Assembly: GCF_003457605.1 (NCBI RefSeq)
Contig: NZ_QRAN01000021.1
Coordinates: forward strand, 1-64,000
Origin: Seongchinamella sediminis
GTDB lineage: Bacteria; Pseudomonadota; Gammaproteobacteria; Pseudomonadales; Halieaceae
Reading direction: 5' to 3'
Length of the DNA: 64,000 nt
The first letter of the stretch is position 1. Each line of letters begins with the position of its first letter. The position numbers were made by a program, and so were the translations under genes. Below, piece by piece: positions 17,118-26,620 of the stretch. The notes under the pieces are model-generated. The model was given only the letters and a program-made list of their open reading frames with translations, was not told where the DNA came from and did not search any database.

Positions 17118-19232
17118 TTACGGTGCCAGGCGGCGATAGTCGCCGGTCAATTCGTGGTTGCGGTAACCCTCATCGACCAGTCGGCGGCCAAGTTGTTCTG
17201 CCGCGCTGCTATCTCCCAGTCGCAGCAGTGCGTTAAACCTGAGATGGGACTGGGCGTGGGTAGGCCGGGGCACCCCGTCCAGAATTGCCAACGCGCGCTT
17301 CCAGTGGGACATCGCCAGCGGCAGCTCACCCTGGAGCCTGGCTATATCGCCGCGGTACAGCGCGATTGCTGCGCTCACATCCGGGTACAGGAGATGGGAG
17401 CGCAATTGTTCGGGCAGTCCGGCGTGGGTGCTTGCCAGCGCTTGTAGTCGGGAGGTTGCGCGCTCGCTGTCATCCATGGCCAGCCAGTAGCGCACCGCGG
17501 CGATCTGGCATTGGGTGTAGCCAGAGAGCAGCCATCTGCTGGAATCGGCGTTCAGTGAGCGCAGGGACAGGCTTGATTCCCGGCACCTGTCGAGGTACCC
17601 GGGCGCCCGCTGCAGGCGGCCGGTGGAAATATGCAGCAGGGCCAGCCGGGCGCTCATGAACACGTAGGATTTCCAGTAGTCCGCGTTTTCCGGGTCGAGG
17701 TCGACGAGCACGGCAGCCTGGGCTTCGCCCGCTGCCAGGGTGTGCCCGGCCTGCTCGCTGTCACCCTGCTTGAGTTGCAGGGTGGCGCGGGTTTCCAGGG
17801 CCGTCACCATGCGGCTTTGCACCGTGCGGTCGTCGGGGGCGAGTCGCAGCAGCCGCTGGTAGGTTTCGTACTCGCGGGCGTTGAACTCGGCCGACTTCGC
17901 ATACTGGTTTGACGCCAGGTAGGTGCTCGCCAGCCACGACGCCTCCTCGGCGTAAATGCGCAGGTACTCCGGGTTACCGGGCCGCGCATTGAGCAGGGCT
18001 TCGATCAGCCGCAGGGACTGGCCAAACTGGAGCTGGGCCTGCTGCCAGTTCCCCTGCTGGTAGTAGAGGGCGCCCATGCTGCTGTGGGCGTAGTGGAGCT
18101 CAAGCTGCCAGTCAGGATTGTCTGGCTCGATGTCATTCAGTCGCCGGGCCAGCGCCAGGTACTCGGTCAGGTGCCTGGAGGCCTGGTCGAAGTCGAGGTT
18201 TTCCCAGGCAATGTAGCCCTGCCAGAAGGTACTCTGGGCGTGATCGAAGATGCGTTTGGTATTGTCAGGGCCGGCGTCCAGCAGTGCTCCTGTATCGGCG
18301 GCAACCTGGGAAAAAATGTCCGCCGCGCCCGACAGGTTGCCCTTGCCGCGCTGGATCTCGCCGAGCAGTAACAGGGCCCGTGACCTGCGCCCCAGTGAGT
18401 CCGCGTTCATGTGCTCTGAACCCAGCCCCTCATAGTATTTCAGGGCGCGGGCGCCCACCGAGTCCAGCACCGCCAGCCGGCCCACCGGTTCCAGCTGGTC
18501 GCGCAGGTCGCTGATCATGAACTCAATAAGGCTTTCGGCGGAATTGCGCCGCGCCTCGGCGACCTGGTTGGCGCGCAGGGTTTGCACGGTCAGGAACAGC
18601 AGCACCCCTGCCATCGCCAGCGCAAACACGGTCACAGAAGCCAGGACCTGTACCCGCCGCTGGGCCTCGCGCTGAATCAACTGGTCGAGGTCGACGCCGA
18701 GCAGGGACGCTACCAGTTTGAGCCGCACCAGTCTGCGGCCGTCGCCACCCGGGCGAAGATCCGGGGCGAGTGGTTCCCGCTTCCGGTTGCTGAGGGTGCC
18801 GTCGGCGTCCAGCTGGAACCTGAGCTGGTCGGGGAAGCATTCCAGCTCGGGCGGCTGGCCGGAATCGGCGGCGTTGGGCTCGCCGGCAACGATAACCGCC
18901 AGCACCTTGTCCACCGAGCGCAGCCGGATAAACTCGGCGATTTCCTGATTGACCCACTCCGAGGCGACGGCCCTCGGTGAACAGACGACGATCAGGTATT
19001 CGGACTGGGCCAGGGCCTTGCGCAGGGTCTCACCCAGATCCGACGCGGCGTGCAGGTCCTCCCGGTCCTTGAACACCGGCCGCAGGGCGGTGGCTCTTTC
19101 CTGTTTGCGCAGCGAAGCGGCCAGGTGCCTGGGCAGGCGATAATTTTCCACGGCCCGCTGCAGCCAGCGGGCGGCTTTCTCATCCTGGCGGCTATAGGAG
19201 ATGAAAGCCTTGTATTTGTAGTCTGTGGTCAC
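17118..19232 (-). CDS. TIR-domain membrane protein with TPR repeats
   Basis: Predicted 704-aa protein. Residues 5-115 form a TIR domain (KAFISYSRQDEKAA, FKDREDL, LIVVCSPRAVASEWVNQEI); the W93-to-E97 WxxxE pattern supplies the glutamate used by NAD-cleaving TIR enzymes. A linker to about 190 is followed by one transmembrane helix (194-218), then about 480 residues of helical TPR-like repeats. The TIR domain would be cytoplasmic and the repeats periplasmic. Bacterial TIR proteins act in phage defence, NAD hydrolysis or scaffolding; no defence partner is nearby, so the role is open. No start ambiguity: AUG with a moderate upstream site. Confidence 0.8.
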   Translation of the reverse strand: MTTDYKYKAFISYSRQDEKAARWLQRAVENYRLPRHLAASLRKQERATALRPVFKDREDLHAASDLGETLRKALAQSEYLIVVCSPRAVASEWVNQEIAEFIRLRSVDKVLAVIVAGEPNAADSGQPPELECFPDQLRFQLDADGTLSNRKREPLAPDLRPGGDGRRLVRLKLVASLLGVDLDQLIQREAQRRVQVLASVTVFALAMAGVLLFLTVQTLRANQVAEARRNSAESLIEFMISDLRDQLEPVGRLAVLDSVGARALKYYEGLGSEHMNADSLGRRSRALLLLGEIQRGKGNLSGAADIFSQVAADTGALLDAGPDNTKRIFDHAQSTFWQGYIAWENLDFDQASRHLTEYLALARRLNDIEPDNPDWQLELHYAHSSMGALYYQQGNWQQAQLQFGQSLRLIEALLNARPGNPEYLRIYAEEASWLASTYLASNQYAKSAEFNAREYETYQRLLRLAPDDRTVQSRMVTALETRATLQLKQGDSEQAGHTLAAGEAQAAVLVDLDPENADYWKSYVFMSARLALLHISTGRLQRAPGYLDRCRESSLSLRSLNADSSRWLLSGYTQCQIAAVRYWLAMDDSERATSRLQALASTHAGLPEQLRSHLLYPDVSAAIALYRGDIARLQGELPLAMSHWKRALAILDGVPRPTHAQSHLRFNALLRLGDSSAAEQLGRRLVDEGYRNHELTGDYRRLAP

Positions 19233-19305
19233 AGGGATGTGACTCCGCGCCGATCACCTGAACGCCCAGTGTGCCACAGCATTCCCCGGCCGCCACCCTG
19301 GCCGC

Positions 19306-19572
19306 TTATTGTTCTGCCAGCAGGGGATGATCAGCGGGCAACTGGCGTTTGATCCATAGCGCCAGTTTATGCTCCATTTTGGGAATACTGAGGTCCTGCT
19401 TGGCCAGCGGCTGGATCAGCTTGTCCTCAACCAGCGCCCGGTAGAGGTACTCGACCTTGAGCTTGTGGGAGTCGGTTGCCTCGAATTCCCCGTAGCCGCG
19501 TTTCTTGACATAAACTGCGCCTACCGCCAGCGCCTTGCGCACCAGTTCCGCTTCCTGCCTGTTTTTTCCCAC
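19306..19572 (-). CDS. DUF5062-family protein
   Basis: Predicted 88-aa cytoplasmic protein matching the DUF5062 family of marine gammaproteobacteria as I recall it (NRQEAELVRKALAVGAVYVK, RGYGEFEATDSHKLKVEYLY, MEHKLALWIKRQLPADHPLL). It is all-helical and charged, without cysteine or membrane segment. Its function is unknown. It is read on the minus strand, 73 bp downstream of nothing obvious and 86 bp from the hydrolase gene upstream. Confidence 0.75.
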   Translation of the reverse strand: MGKNRQEAELVRKALAVGAVYVKKRGYGEFEATDSHKLKVEYLYRALVEDKLIQPLAKQDLSIPKMEHKLALWIKRQLPADHPLLAEQ

Positions 19573-19658
19573 TGTCGCCTCCGGGTCCTGTGACCGAGCT
19601 TGCAGGTCATTTCGCCTGACGGTTGCCGGCCAGGAGAGCTGCCTGTGTCGGTACCAGA

Positions 19659-20378
19659 TCAGTCAAATAACTCTGCCAGAAAATTTGCCAGTGCCTGGGC
19701 AGAGCGCCGATCAGCAGAGGCGTTGTAGATCGCGCCCATCTCGACGTTGTCTGCCGCCGGGTTGGTGAAAGAATGCTGGGTATTACCGTAGGCATGGATT
19801 TGCCAGTCGGCCCCGGCTGCGCTGAGTTCGGCGGCGAGGGCCGTCATGGTATCCGGCGGGGCCATGGGGTCGTCATAACCGTGCAGGCACAGGACCCTGG
19901 CCTTGATGCGCTTGCCCTCGGTGTTGCCGGGAGGATCGAACAAGCCGTGAAAGCTGGCCACGCCTTTTACCTCGCTGCCGCTGCGGGCGAGGTCGAGTAC
20001 GCACAGGCCACCGAAACAAAAGCCTATGGCGGCGATGTTGGCGGCGTCGACCTCCGGTTGATCACGCAGGACCGACACCGCCAGCGCGATACGCTGTTGT
20101 AACAGCGCCCGGTCCGCCAAAAAGGGCGCCATCAGCGCACTGTTCTGCTCCGGATCCATGCCCAGTACACCCTTGCCGTACATGTCCAGGGCAAAACCGG
20201 CGTAGCCCTGCTCGGCCAGGGCCCTGGCCTTGCCCACTTCAAACTCACCGCGCCCACCCCAGGCGTGGGACACCAGCACGCCGGGCCGTGGCCCCGGCAG
20301 GGCATCATCCCAGGCCAGCATGCCTTCCAGCAATACCTCGCGGTGCCGGTACTCTACAGGTCGCAGTTGAATCGCCAT
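19659..20378 (-). CDS. Dienelactone hydrolase-family protein
   Basis: Predicted 239-aa alpha/beta hydrolase. Seen: SHAWGGRGEFEVGKARALA with the oxyanion region, IGFCFGG carrying the nucleophile Cys in the GxCxG elbow typical of dienelactone hydrolases, LHGYDDPMAPPD with the acid, and NTQHSFTNPAAD with the catalytic His. The family opens lactones or hydrolyses small esters. No chlorocatechol pathway genes are nearby, so the true substrate is unknown. It is encoded 27 bp downstream of the SDR gene on the same strand and is likely co-transcribed. Confidence 0.88.
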   Translation of the reverse strand: MAIQLRPVEYRHREVLLEGMLAWDDALPGPRPGVLVSHAWGGRGEFEVGKARALAEQGYAGFALDMYGKGVLGMDPEQNSALMAPFLADRALLQQRIALAVSVLRDQPEVDAANIAAIGFCFGGLCVLDLARSGSEVKGVASFHGLFDPPGNTEGKRIKARVLCLHGYDDPMAPPDTMTALAAELSAAGADWQIHAYGNTQHSFTNPAADNVEMGAIYNASADRRSAQALANFLAELFD

Positions 20379-20405
20379 GAAATTGTTCCCTGTTGCTTGT
20401 CGAAG

Positions 20406-21203
20406 TCAGTCGCCGCTGGTCCAGCGTCCCAACAGGCCGGAAAAACGCCGGGTCAGCCATTTGGGCGCCGAACTGCTGGTGAGCGTCGCCGCCTGGTTCA
20501 GGGTGCCGGGTACGCAGATAACCTCGCCCTTCATGCAGGCCTGGTAGCCCTGCCGGGCAACAGCATCCACGTTGCCGATCAGGAAGCCCGGAACTTTCAG
20601 GCCGCCGCTTTTCTGCTGGGCCGTGCTGACCATGTTGGTATCGGTGACGCCGGGACACAGGGCGGTGATGGTCACACCGCTGCCCCTGAGTTCCTCGGAC
20701 AGGGACTCGGTCAGTGACAACACATAGGCCTTGGTGGCGGCATAGGTAGCGAGGCTGGGAACCGGCTGGAATGCGGCGATGGACGCCACATTGAGCACCT
20801 TGCCGTAACCCCGTTCCAGCATGGCGGGCAGGAAGCGCTCCAGCAGGCCCGTCAGGCCGCTGATATTGAGGTCGATCATGCGCTGCAGGTTGGCGCTGCC
20901 CATGCCGACGAATGGGCCGTGCTCCAGTACCCCGGCATTGTTCACCAGGATATCGATGTCGATTCCCTGTTCCCCCAGGCGGGAGAAAAGGCTGCCGGCG
21001 GCGCTGCGCCGGGCCAGGTCCAGGGGCTCTACCCAGACATTCACCCCGTGGTCGCCCGCGAGCTGGTCGGCGAGCTGTCGCAGCTTGGGCTCGGTGCGGG
21101 CCACCAGCACCAGGTCGGTGCCTGCCTGGGCGAATTCTTTGGCCAGCGCCTCGCCGATACCGGAGGAGGCGCCACTGATCAGTGCGGTTTGTGGTTGGCT
21201 CAT
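20406..21203 (-). CDS. Short-chain dehydrogenase/reductase
   Basis: Predicted 265-aa NAD(P)-dependent SDR. The N-terminus has the TGxxxGxG variant SGASSGIGEALAKEFAQAG, then NNAG (NNAGVLEHGP), the catalytic Ser in NVASIAAF, and YAATKAYV with catalytic Tyr and Lys. LCPGVTDTNM follows as expected. The C-terminal 40 residues are hydrophobic and basic, as in membrane-associated SDRs of the DltE-like group. It begins the minus-strand pair with the dienelactone-type hydrolase. The substrate is unknown. Confidence 0.9.
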   Translation of the reverse strand: MSQPQTALISGASSGIGEALAKEFAQAGTDLVLVARTEPKLRQLADQLAGDHGVNVWVEPLDLARRSAAGSLFSRLGEQGIDIDILVNNAGVLEHGPFVGMGSANLQRMIDLNISGLTGLLERFLPAMLERGYGKVLNVASIAAFQPVPSLATYAATKAYVLSLTESLSEELRGSGVTITALCPGVTDTNMVSTAQQKSGGLKVPGFLIGNVDAVARQGYQACMKGEVICVPGTLNQAATLTSSSAPKWLTRRFSGLLGRWTSGD

Positions 21204-21255
21204 GACAACAAGTGTAGTCCATTGCCCTCAGGGCCGGCGAGCCATGGCCGCAGTT

Positions 21256-22167
21256 TTATGCATGGCCGTGCTCAAACAGGCTGCGATCCGCCAGCACCCG
21301 CTCGGCGATAAAGTCCGACACCGCGCGAATGCGGGCGCTGTACCTCAGTTCCTCGTGGGTGACCAGCCACAGCTCCATTTGGTTGGGGATGTATTCGGGC
21401 AACACCCGTATCAGCCTGCCGCGCATCGCCACCCAGCGGTGCGACAGGCCACCGATACCAAAGCCTGCTTCTATGGCCGACATCAGCGCCGCCAGGCTGT
21501 TGCTGAAGTAGACATAATTACCTGCCGGCAGGCCTTCAGGGGGGTGAAAGGGTCCTTTGCCCTGCAGTGAATCCAGCGCCACCAGGTTGTGCTCCTGCAG
21601 GTCCTCGATAGAGCCCGGCACCCCGGCCCGCTGCAGGTACTCGGGGCTGGCATACAAGCCGAAGCCAACGGTGGTCAGGTGGCGGGCAATCAACGCCGGT
21701 TGCGAGGGACGTCCCATGCGCAGGGCGATATCCGCCTCCCGGTGCAGCAGGTCTACCGCGCGGTTCTCCACCTGCACCTTTACCAGGATTTCCGGGTATT
21801 GCTGGTGGAAGTCGAACAGCACCGGCGCCAGCCAGTCGGTACCGGTACCCTCGGTTGCCGAGATGATGACCTCGCCACACAACTCGGTGGAGTGGACCTC
21901 GAGGCTGCGCTCGATCGCCAGCATTTCCCGCTCCATGCGCCGGGCGCTTTCCAGAATACCGGCCCCGGCGTCGGTCAGCTGCATGCGCCGGCCCGAGCGC
22001 ACGAACAGGGGAGTGCCGAAGCGCTCCTCCATCGCGGCGAGGCGCCGGCCCACCGTGGGCTGGGTTAAACCCAGCACTTCCGCGGCTGCCACCAGGCTGC
22101 GCTGTTTGTGTATAGCCAGGAACAGGCGAATATCCGCCCAGTCCCTGAGGGGATCTTTGCTATGCAT
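21256..22167 (-). CDS. LysR-family transcriptional regulator
   Basis: Predicted 303-aa LysR regulator. The N-terminal winged helix-turn-helix is clear (DIRLFLAIHKQRSLVAAAEV, LGLTQPTVGRRLAAMEERFG), followed by the periplasmic-binding-like effector domain (CGEVIISATEGTGTDWLAPV and onward). It is divergent from the small TPR protein gene at 22260, with roughly 90 bp of AT-rich sequence between, which probably contains its operator. Two TATGCATTTAT copies lie at 22162-22172 and 22201-22211. The SDR and hydrolase genes lie directly downstream and are possible targets. Confidence 0.88.
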   Translation of the reverse strand: MHSKDPLRDWADIRLFLAIHKQRSLVAAAEVLGLTQPTVGRRLAAMEERFGTPLFVRSGRRMQLTDAGAGILESARRMEREMLAIERSLEVHSTELCGEVIISATEGTGTDWLAPVLFDFHQQYPEILVKVQVENRAVDLLHREADIALRMGRPSQPALIARHLTTVGFGLYASPEYLQRAGVPGSIEDLQEHNLVALDSLQGKGPFHPPEGLPAGNYVYFSNSLAALMSAIEAGFGIGGLSHRWVAMRGRLIRVLPEYIPNQMELWLVTHEELRYSARIRAVSDFIAERVLADRSLFEHGHA

Positions 22168-22259
22168 TTATGTATACCCAATATTAATTGGCGGTATTTC
22201 TATGCATTTATTTTATCTATATCTTGGCTTGCGTAAACCCCATGAGGGGAAATCGGAGA

Positions 22260-22748
22260 ATGACCATGTTTACACAGCAATTTCTTCCCAATCGATTGGT
22301 CCTGGCTGCCGTCGGCGTGCTTGTGGCCATCGCCATCACAGTCTGGATGAGCGCGGCGGCCAGTGCCGATGTACTGAGCCACTACGAGCCCAAATCCCTG
22401 GCCAGGGCTGAGAAGGCCCTTGCCCAGGGCAAGCCCGACCTGGCCCTGAGGCTGCTGCGCAGCCAGCGCGCGCTGGTCCGTTACGACAAACACCTGGCAC
22501 GCAGCCAGTCACTGAGCTGCCGCGCCTACTTCCAGCAAGGTGACTACGAGGCCGCTGAACCAGCCTGTGACATCGCGGTGGAACGGGGCAGCCAGGCGAA
22601 CCTGTGGAGCCATCTCAACAACCGCGGCGCCGTGCGCCTGGCGCTGGGTCGCATTGACGAGGCCGAGGCTGACTTTCGCCGGGCGGCGCTGCTCAACCCC
22701 GCCTCCCGGGCAGCGAAGCGTAACCTGCAACTCGCGCAACGCCTCTAA
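22260..22748 (+). CDS. Membrane-anchored TPR protein
   Basis: Predicted 162-aa protein. Residues 11-32 form a transmembrane or signal segment (LVLAAVGVLVAIAITVWMSA), followed by three TPR-like helical pairs (AEKALAQGKPDLALRLLRSQ, AYFQQGDYEAAEPACDIAVE, NNRGAVRLALGRIDEAEADF). TPRs mediate protein contacts; no partner can be named. CGGAGA precedes the ATG at 22260, which I prefer over the ORF start at 22188. Divergent from the LysR gene, so possibly controlled by it. Two cysteines (in CRAYF and PACD) might form a disulfide if exported. Confidence 0.72.
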   Translation: MTMFTQQFLPNRLVLAAVGVLVAIAITVWMSAAASADVLSHYEPKSLARAEKALAQGKPDLALRLLRSQRALVRYDKHLARSQSLSCRAYFQQGDYEAAEPACDIAVERGSQANLWSHLNNRGAVRLALGRIDEAEADFRRAALLNPASRAAKRNLQLAQRL

Positions 22749-22754
22749 GTGGCA

Positions 22755-22798
22755 CTACCCCGGGCCAGGCCGTCCAATGCCGGCCCGGTCTGGGGTAG
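22755..22798 (+). terminator. Large hairpin after the TPR gene
   Basis: CTACCCC at 22755-22761 pairs with GGGGTAG at 22792-22798, and GC-rich inner arms (GGCCAGGCCG-type and CCGGCCCGG) can extend the stem. It lies between the TPR gene stop and xthA. No T-run follows, so it may be a weak or Rho-assisted terminator or a 5' leader structure for xthA. Confidence 0.45.
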
Positions 22799-22838
22799 AA
22801 TGTGCGCCCCATTCTGACAGGCGCAACACCCAATACCC

Positions 22839-23606
22839 ATGAAGATCACCTCCTGGAACGTCAACGGCCTGCGCGCCGTGATGAAAAAAGATTTTTCCCG
22901 GTCACTGGCCGCACTGCAAACCGACATCCTCTGCCTGCAGGAAACCAAGGCCCAGGACGAGCAGGTTTCCGCGGCCCTGGAAGGCATCGACGGCTACCAC
23001 GTGTACAGCAATTCGGCGGTTCGCAAGGGATATTCCGGAGTCGCCATCCTCACCCGGGTGGCGCCGCTGGCGGTGACTGCCGATATCGGGATCGAGGAGC
23101 ACGACCAGGAGGGCCGCGTGCTGACCGCCGAGTTCGATGACTTTTTCCTGGTGACCGTATATACCCCCAACTCCGGCAATGAACTGGTGCGGCTGCCCTA
23201 CCGGCAAAGCTGGGACGCCGCCTTTCTCGCCTTTGTCAAAACCCTGGAAAAGCAGAAGCCGGTGCTGATGTGCGGCGATTTCAATGTCGCCCACCGGGAG
23301 ATCGATCTCGCGCGACCCAAGCCGAACTACAACAAGAGCGCGGGTTACACGCAACAGGAAATCGACGGTATGGACAGGATTATCGACGCGGGTTTTATCG
23401 ATACATTCCGCCACTTGCATCCCGAGGAAGTGAAGTACAGCTGGTGGAGCTATCGTGCCGGTGCCCGGGCCAGGAATGTGGGCTGGCGCATTGACTATGT
23501 CCTGGGCACCGCGTCCCTGGTAGAGCAGCAGGTAAGCGGCGCCAGCATACACAACGAGATCCTGGGTTCAGACCACTGTCCGGTGGCGGTGACCCTGGAT
23601 CGGTGA
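22839..23606 (+). CDS. xthA: Exodeoxyribonuclease III
   Basis: Predicted 255-aa AP endonuclease/3'-5' exonuclease of the ExoIII family, acting in base excision repair. Motifs: ITSWNVNGLRA at the N-terminus, LQETKAQDEQ with the metal-binding Glu, VYTPNSG, CGDFNVAHREIDLARPK with catalytic Asp and Asn, and GSDHCPVAVTL with the final Asp-His. The length fits the family. The gene follows a large hairpin at 22755-22798 and has no co-oriented neighbour. Confidence 0.95.
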   Translation: MKITSWNVNGLRAVMKKDFSRSLAALQTDILCLQETKAQDEQVSAALEGIDGYHVYSNSAVRKGYSGVAILTRVAPLAVTADIGIEEHDQEGRVLTAEFDDFFLVTVYTPNSGNELVRLPYRQSWDAAFLAFVKTLEKQKPVLMCGDFNVAHREIDLARPKPNYNKSAGYTQQEIDGMDRIIDAGFIDTFRHLHPEEVKYSWWSYRAGARARNVGWRIDYVLGTASLVEQQVSGASIHNEILGSDHCPVAVTLDR

Positions 23607-23674
23607 GTAGCGCCAGCCAGTTCATACCGGTACTTTGGTTGCCGTGCTGATGCCCGGGTTTACTGTCGCCGGGG

Positions 23675-25243
23675 CTACATCACACTCTCACAGGCAGCCA
23701 CGGGTGACTCAGGCTGGCATTGCGCACAATGCCCTGCCAATTCTGAACGCAGCCCGGCGACCACCTCACCGCGCGCCGGGTCTTCCTCCGACCACTCGCC
23801 CAGCCGGGTGTTGAGCCGCTCCAGGGAGTTTGCATATACCTCGATGCCGTAGGGCTGGGCGGCCAGCTCGGACAGCCACAGCGACACCGCTCGCTGGACT
23901 TCCTCGCTCTGCTCCGGGGCCAGGTCGAGCAGGCGACGGATATAGCCGCTGCCCCAGCGGGCCCGGTCCATGGGCTCACCGGCAGCCTCCCAGGCCTTGC
24001 GGGACCACTCCAGGGCAGCCTGGTTGTTGCCGGCCTCGCGCTCGAGGTAGGCCATGCCCGACATGAAATAGAAGGGGGATTGCGACTCATCGATGCCTTT
24101 TGCCAGGGCTTTGCGGGCGTCCTGTTCCAGGCCGAGTTGGTAGTAGACGAACCACAGTTGATTGATACCCGCGTGTACCTGGTAGGGTGTCAAGGCCTGC
24201 ATCATCCCGTCCGCGGTGTTACGGCCCCAGTCGACCAGCTTTGCGGGCGGCGACTGGTCCTCTTCCAGCAACGCGGTAGCAACGCCCGCCCACCCGGAGA
24301 GGATGGTCGTCTGCTGTAACAGGCCCAGGTTCTCGTTGCCAGCGGCGGCCTGCAGATAGTTCATCAGGTCGGCGCGGAGCCCGGCCTGCTGTTCGCCACT
24401 GGCCAGCTCCGTGACCACGTCGCTACCCAGGTCGGCGAGGGTGATCATATTGGCCGGGCGCAAGGCCGGATTGCCCAGAATCTCGACGAATGCCTTTAAA
24501 TTTTCTGCCCCAATGGCGCTATCGCGGGATTCTTCCTCGGCCGACAGCCAGAACCGGGTCGCCGCCAGGCGCAAACGACTGCAGGCAAGATCGAGCCGGA
24601 CCGGACAGTCGGCAGCCAGCTGGGCCAGCAGCGCCGCTGGATCTTCCTCCTCCAGCATGCGGGCCCGGTCACTCCGCCAGGAATAGTTGGCGAGCAGGCG
24701 CCAGTCATCGTCAGCCAGTGTGGCGCCCGTCCTGGCCGCCGCCAGCACCTCTGCCACCGGGCGCAGGGTATTGAGCGTCAGCTCCAGTACGCTGGCATAT
24801 TGCTCCATGTCCATGCCCCCGGGAATCCGGGTCAATTCGGTCCCGTCCGGTGCAAACAGGATGACCGTGGGGAGGCCGGCAATATTGAAGCGGTCACTCT
24901 GGCGGATAGTCTCGGAATCACCGTTGCTCATATCCACGGCAATGAACTGTCGCGAAATACTGATGAACTCATCGCGAACGAAAATCGTCGCCTGCAAATA
25001 TTTGCAATACGGGCACCACTGCGCACCCCAGTAGACAAACAGCGGCTTGTCCCCGGCTTTGGCCGCGGTAAAGGCCTCGTCGAGGCTGCCCTCGAACCAG
25101 GCGATCTCCCGGGCGCTTGCGGTTTGTGGGGGGGCCTGCGATGTCGTCTCTGCGCCGGGTGTGGGAGCGGAATCAGGCGCCTCACTGCAGGCGCCCAGCA
25201 TCAGTGGTAGCAGCAATACCGGCACAAGAAAGCGTATGCACAT
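23675..25243 (-). CDS. Thioredoxin-domain lipoprotein
   Basis: Predicted 522-aa lipoprotein from the ATG at 25243 (GGAGAG upstream). A lipobox MLGAC (Cys19) ends the signal. Residues 48-165 form a thioredoxin fold with active site CPYC (77-80) in WGAQWCPYCKYLQ and the cis-Pro loop GLPTV. The remaining 350 residues are helical, TPR-like, with no second active site. It probably works as a periplasmic thiol reductase or oxidase, with the repeats recruiting clients; direction cannot be told. A 16-aa longer reading from 25291 lacks the signal at its front, so I reject it. Confidence 0.82.
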   Translation of the reverse strand: MCIRFLVPVLLLPLMLGACSEAPDSAPTPGAETTSQAPPQTASAREIAWFEGSLDEAFTAAKAGDKPLFVYWGAQWCPYCKYLQATIFVRDEFISISRQFIAVDMSNGDSETIRQSDRFNIAGLPTVILFAPDGTELTRIPGGMDMEQYASVLELTLNTLRPVAEVLAAARTGATLADDDWRLLANYSWRSDRARMLEEEDPAALLAQLAADCPVRLDLACSRLRLAATRFWLSAEEESRDSAIGAENLKAFVEILGNPALRPANMITLADLGSDVVTELASGEQQAGLRADLMNYLQAAAGNENLGLLQQTTILSGWAGVATALLEEDQSPPAKLVDWGRNTADGMMQALTPYQVHAGINQLWFVYYQLGLEQDARKALAKGIDESQSPFYFMSGMAYLEREAGNNQAALEWSRKAWEAAGEPMDRARWGSGYIRRLLDLAPEQSEEVQRAVSLWLSELAAQPYGIEVYANSLERLNTRLGEWSEEDPARGEVVAGLRSELAGHCAQCQPESPVAACESVM

Positions 25244-25456
25244 GGGTCTCTCCGTAGTTATAGTTGTTAGCCGGTCCGGCCATGCAGGCACCTCGTCCCA
25301 GTATAGGTCAGCGGGCGAAAGCTTGCCTGGGCCGGCGAGTTTCCCGTGCTCCGGGTGATTCAGGTCAAGCGATGCGCAGTTTTCATCTCCAGGTTGCCTC
25401 GAAACAGGCTACATTGGTAGCGGTAGCAGCAAGCATACCCCGGAGGTGGAGGCCGC

Positions 25457-26572
25457 ATGGCAGAGGTCAGCTACGACGAGTTCGGTCCTTTCAAGATAAT
25501 CGAGGTCTATGAGCCCGGCGCCGGCTTGCGCGGCACCCTGGTAGTGGACAACGTGTCCCGGGGGCCCTCCATAGGCGGTGTGCGCATGGCGCCGGATGTC
25601 AGCACCACGGAATGCCTGCGGCTGGCCAGGGCCATGACCTTCAAGAACGCCGCTGCTGACCTGCCCCATGGCGGGGGCAAGTCGGTATTGTACGGCGACC
25701 CGGCGATGCCCCGCGAGCAGAAAGAAGACCTGGTGCGCGCCTTCGCCTGCGCCCTGGCGGAAGTGGAGCAGTATATTTTCGGCCCCGATATGGGCACCGA
25801 TGAGGAGTGTATGGCCTGGGTGCGCAGCGAAATCGGCAGGGCGGTGGGTCTGCCTCGCGAACTGGGCGGCATTCCCCTGGATGAAATCGGTGCCACCGGC
25901 TGGGGCCTGTTGCACGCTGCCAGGGCAGCCTGTGAATTCCGCGAACGGGAGCTGGCCGGCGCCCGGGTGGCCATTCAGGGCTTCGGTGCCGTGGGCAGCC
26001 ATGCGGCGCGGTTTTTCAGCGAGGAGGGTGCCATCGTGGTTGCGGCCGCGGACGCACGCGGCGCGGTATCCTGTGCCGGGGGTCTGGATGTTGCGCGCTT
26101 GCTTGCCGTGAAAAAAGAAGGGGGCAGTGTTGTCGACTATCCCGATGGGCCGGAGGTCGTGAAAGGCGATCCCCAGGCCATCATCGATGTGCCCTGCGAT
26201 ATCTGGATTCCTGCCGCCCGCCCCGACGTGATCAACGAAAGCAACGTGGCGCGACTGCAGGCTGATATGGTGATATCCGGTGCCAATATACCGATGACGG
26301 CGGGGGCGGAAAAAATCCTGCACCAGCGTGACGTGCTTTGCATACCTGATTTCATCGCCAATGCCGGTGGCGTGATTTGCGCCGCCATGGAGTATCACGG
26401 CGCCAGTGAGTCCGCCGCCATGGCCATTATCGAGGAGAAAATCAGCTACAACACCCAGCGGGTGCTGGCGATTGTGCGCGAAAACAACTGTATGCCGCGG
26501 CAGGCCGCGGAGGAAATGGCCCAGCGCCGGGTGCGCCGGGCCATGGACCTGCGCCGCTGGAGCCTGTTTTAA
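25457..26572 (+). CDS. Glu/Leu/Phe/Val dehydrogenase-family protein
   Basis: Predicted 371-aa NAD(P)-dependent amino-acid dehydrogenase. The substrate half shows GPSIGGVRMAP, RAMTFKNAAADLPHGGGKSV with the lysines of the catalytic site, and GPDMGTDEECMAWV; the nucleotide half shows VAIQGFGAVGSHAARFFSEE. IPDFIANAGGVICA is the usual late motif. The shorter length and the GGVR motif resemble leucine/valine dehydrogenases rather than hexameric glutamate dehydrogenase, but specificity is uncertain. GGAGGTGGAGG lies upstream of the ATG. It lies 48 bp before the P-type ATPase gene. Confidence 0.88.
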   Translation: MAEVSYDEFGPFKIIEVYEPGAGLRGTLVVDNVSRGPSIGGVRMAPDVSTTECLRLARAMTFKNAAADLPHGGGKSVLYGDPAMPREQKEDLVRAFACALAEVEQYIFGPDMGTDEECMAWVRSEIGRAVGLPRELGGIPLDEIGATGWGLLHAARAACEFRERELAGARVAIQGFGAVGSHAARFFSEEGAIVVAAADARGAVSCAGGLDVARLLAVKKEGGSVVDYPDGPEVVKGDPQAIIDVPCDIWIPAARPDVINESNVARLQADMVISGANIPMTAGAEKILHQRDVLCIPDFIANAGGVICAAMEYHGASESAAMAIIEEKISYNTQRVLAIVRENNCMPRQAAEEMAQRRVRRAMDLRRWSLF

Positions 26573-26620
26573 GGTGGTTCGCGACTGGCAGCAGGCGCAG
26601 TAGCCTGATCCGCAAGGTGC

